From an uncultured Rhodospirillales bacterium (lineage in GTDB: Bacteria; Pseudomonadota; Alphaproteobacteria; Kiloniellales; Kiloniellaceae): DNA of 53,150 nt. The position numbers and the translations under genes were made by a program. Positions 52,222 to 53,150 of this stretch are shown here, in pieces (position 1 is the first letter of the stretch; each line of letters starts with the position of its first letter). The notes beneath the pieces are model-generated. The model was not told where the DNA came from and ran no database searches. It worked only from the letters and a program-made list of their open reading frames with translations. The stretch is from the NCBI GenBank assembly GCA_913060675.1, contig CAJXUS010000029.1, positions 1-53,150 of the forward strand. Reading direction: 5' to 3'.

Positions 52222-52986
52222 ATGAATAGATTAGAAAACCGCGTTGCTATCATTACCGGAGCAAGCTCAGGCATAGGCCGTGCCACTGCCAAACTTTTTG
52301 CCACACAAGGCGCTAAGGTTATCGCCGGAGCAAGACGCCAGGCTGAATTGGATACACTGATCGAAGAAATTCGGGTCGAAGGCGGACAAGCCCTCGCCAT
52401 AGCCGGAGACGTCACCGATGAAACCTATGCCAAGACATTGGTTGAGGTTGCAACTGGTACTTATGGCCGGCTCGATATTGCCTTTAACAATGCAGGTACC
52501 CTAGGGGCCATGGGCGACACACCTGACATTACCCTTGAAGGGTGGCACGATACTCTCGAGACCAACCTGACTTCTGCCTTCCTCGGCGCCAAACATCAGA
52601 TCCCGGCTTTACTTGAAAGTAAACACGGGTCGTTGATCTTTACCTCGACCTTTGTCGGCCACACCATCGGCATGCCGGGAATGGCTGCCTATGCCGCTTC
52701 AAAAGCTGGGATCAATGGTATGGTGCAATGTCTGGCGGCAGAATTTGGACCACAAGGCCTTCGCGTCAACAGCCTGCTGCCCGGTGGCACCGATACCCCT
52801 ATGGGACGCAGCGTGGCTAACAGTCCAGAAATGGAAGACTTCGTTAAAGGCCTGCACAGCCTCAAACGGATTGCTGAACCAGAAGAGATCGCCAAAGCAG
52901 CTCTCTTCCTCGCCTCTGATGACGCCAGTTTTGTAACAGGAACAGCAATGCTTGTTGAGGGAGGAGTATCGATTAACAAAACATAA
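52222..52986 (+). CDS. SDR family oxidoreductase
   Basis: A 254-residue classical short-chain dehydrogenase. Cofactor motif TGASSGIGRATA near the N-terminus, NNAG, Ser-Tyr-Lys catalysis (the Tyr and Lys are in YAASKAGI) and the C-terminal DASFVTGTAMLVEGG are all intact. ARRQAEL after the second strand suggests NADPH preference. The AGGA site precedes ATG 52222 by about eight bases. No neighbouring pathway genes; substrate unknown. Confidence 0.93.
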   Translation: MNRLENRVAIITGASSGIGRATAKLFATQGAKVIAGARRQAELDTLIEEIRVEGGQALAIAGDVTDETYAKTLVEVATGTYGRLDIAFNNAGTLGAMGDTPDITLEGWHDTLETNLTSAFLGAKHQIPALLESKHGSLIFTSTFVGHTIGMPGMAAYAASKAGINGMVQCLAAEFGPQGLRVNSLLPGGTDTPMGRSVANSPEMEDFVKGLHSLKRIAEPEEIAKAALFLASDDASFVTGTAMLVEGGVSINKT

Positions 52987-52998
52987 TATCTGGTTACA

Positions 52999-53052
52999 CA
53001 CTGCCTCTAGCCCTTTTTAATTTTAAGGAAACTTCTAGGGCTGGAAGCAGTG
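52999..53052 (+). terminator. Stem-loop after SDR gene (candidate terminator)
   Basis: Arms CACTGCCTCTAGCCCT (52999-53014) and AGGGCTGGAAGCAGTG (53037-53052) give about 16 pairs with one mismatch and one G-T, starting 13 bases after the SDR stop. No T-run follows, so termination is likely but not certain. Confidence 0.45.
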
Positions 53053-53093
53053 GTTGAATTCTAAAATTTTACATAAAGCTATCATATTAAAAT

Positions 53094-53150
53094 TTGGGGC
53101 TGACCCAGATAACTCAATTTTTGGGGTATCCTCCAGCCTATGCGAAAGAG
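53094..53150 (+). mobile_element. Possible insertion-sequence end at contig border
   Basis: The last bases begin ggggctgacccagataac and contain an ATG at 53140 that opens MRK-. Several IS3-family elements start with TG-type ends and have orfA beginning MRKS/MRKR a short distance inside, and short-read contigs commonly stop at such repeats. Only 57 bases are visible, so this is a weak guess. Confidence 0.2.

Overview
The window looks like a chromosomal contig from a mid-GC, probably marine, alphaproteobacterium, perhaps Rhodospirillales-like. The class call rests on a GcrA cell-cycle regulator, a DUF2336 protein, a DUF2007 protein and a glyQ-glyS-ppdK housekeeping block. Order or genus is not resolved. 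The first 53 bases are not genomic: they are an Illumina Nextera i5 adapter with index and transposon mosaic end, so real sequence starts at base 54. The right end stops in what may be the edge of an insertion sequence.

Layout. 54-7.9 kb: a truncated RND exporter and divergent TetR regulator sharing two near-identical dyads; a HutD/Ves protein; an ATC-hydrolase-like protein; a two-gene cassette (periplasmic ClpP-like protein and glycine-zipper lipoprotein) flanked by two copies of the 3' end plus terminator of an ALDH7-type dehydrogenase; then a SpoIIAA/STAS-like protein. 7.9-11.3 kb: a Fur-box-associated ferric-complex ABC importer with a terminator between its binding-protein and permease genes. 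11.4-14.3 kb: EamA transporter, LysR regulator and ornithine-cyclodeaminase-family enzyme. 14.5-22.8 kb: the housekeeping block ppdK, glyS, glyQ, a small membrane protein, S49 peptidase, TrmN6-like methyltransferase and DUF2007 protein, all on the minus strand.

22.9-28.8 kb appears to be an accessory insert between DUF2007 and the octaprenyl diphosphate synthase gene. It holds an orphan periplasmic amino-acid-type binding protein, a GS-like gamma-glutamyl ligase, a PhnW-like class V aminotransferase, a small cysteine-rich ORF, an array of imperfect repeats spaced about 32 bp apart, a LysR regulator and a divergent glutathione transferase. 29.1-36 kb holds ispB, a LysE exporter, an unknown membrane protein, an AT-rich APC permease, a second EamA transporter and a Cache chemoreceptor. 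36-44.5 kb has small membrane and DUF2336 proteins, a second orphan binding protein, rsmJ, a DUF302 protein whose 3' end is tandemly repeated four times, an unknown membrane-anchored protein, apt, a MOSC protein, an amidase and a small secreted protein. 44.8-53.1 kb has gcrA, a Sel1-ankyrin-peptidoglycan-binding protein, a membrane-anchored protein overlapping murI, a soluble chemoreceptor with reversed domain order and a PilZ-like domain, an ada/2OG-oxygenase operon and an SDR gene.

Most coherent units: metal acquisition (7.9-11 kb), glycyl-tRNA synthesis with pyruvate phosphate dikinase (14.5-20.3 kb), amine or aminophosphonate metabolism (22.9-26.5 kb, inferred) and alkylation repair (50.2-52 kb). 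No tRNA, rRNA, complete mobile element or CRISPR array was seen. The observations most worth following up are the duplicated dehydrogenase tail around the ClpP-like/lipoprotein cassette, the 32-bp-period repeat array, the reversed chemoreceptor and the tandemly amplified DUF302 gene end.
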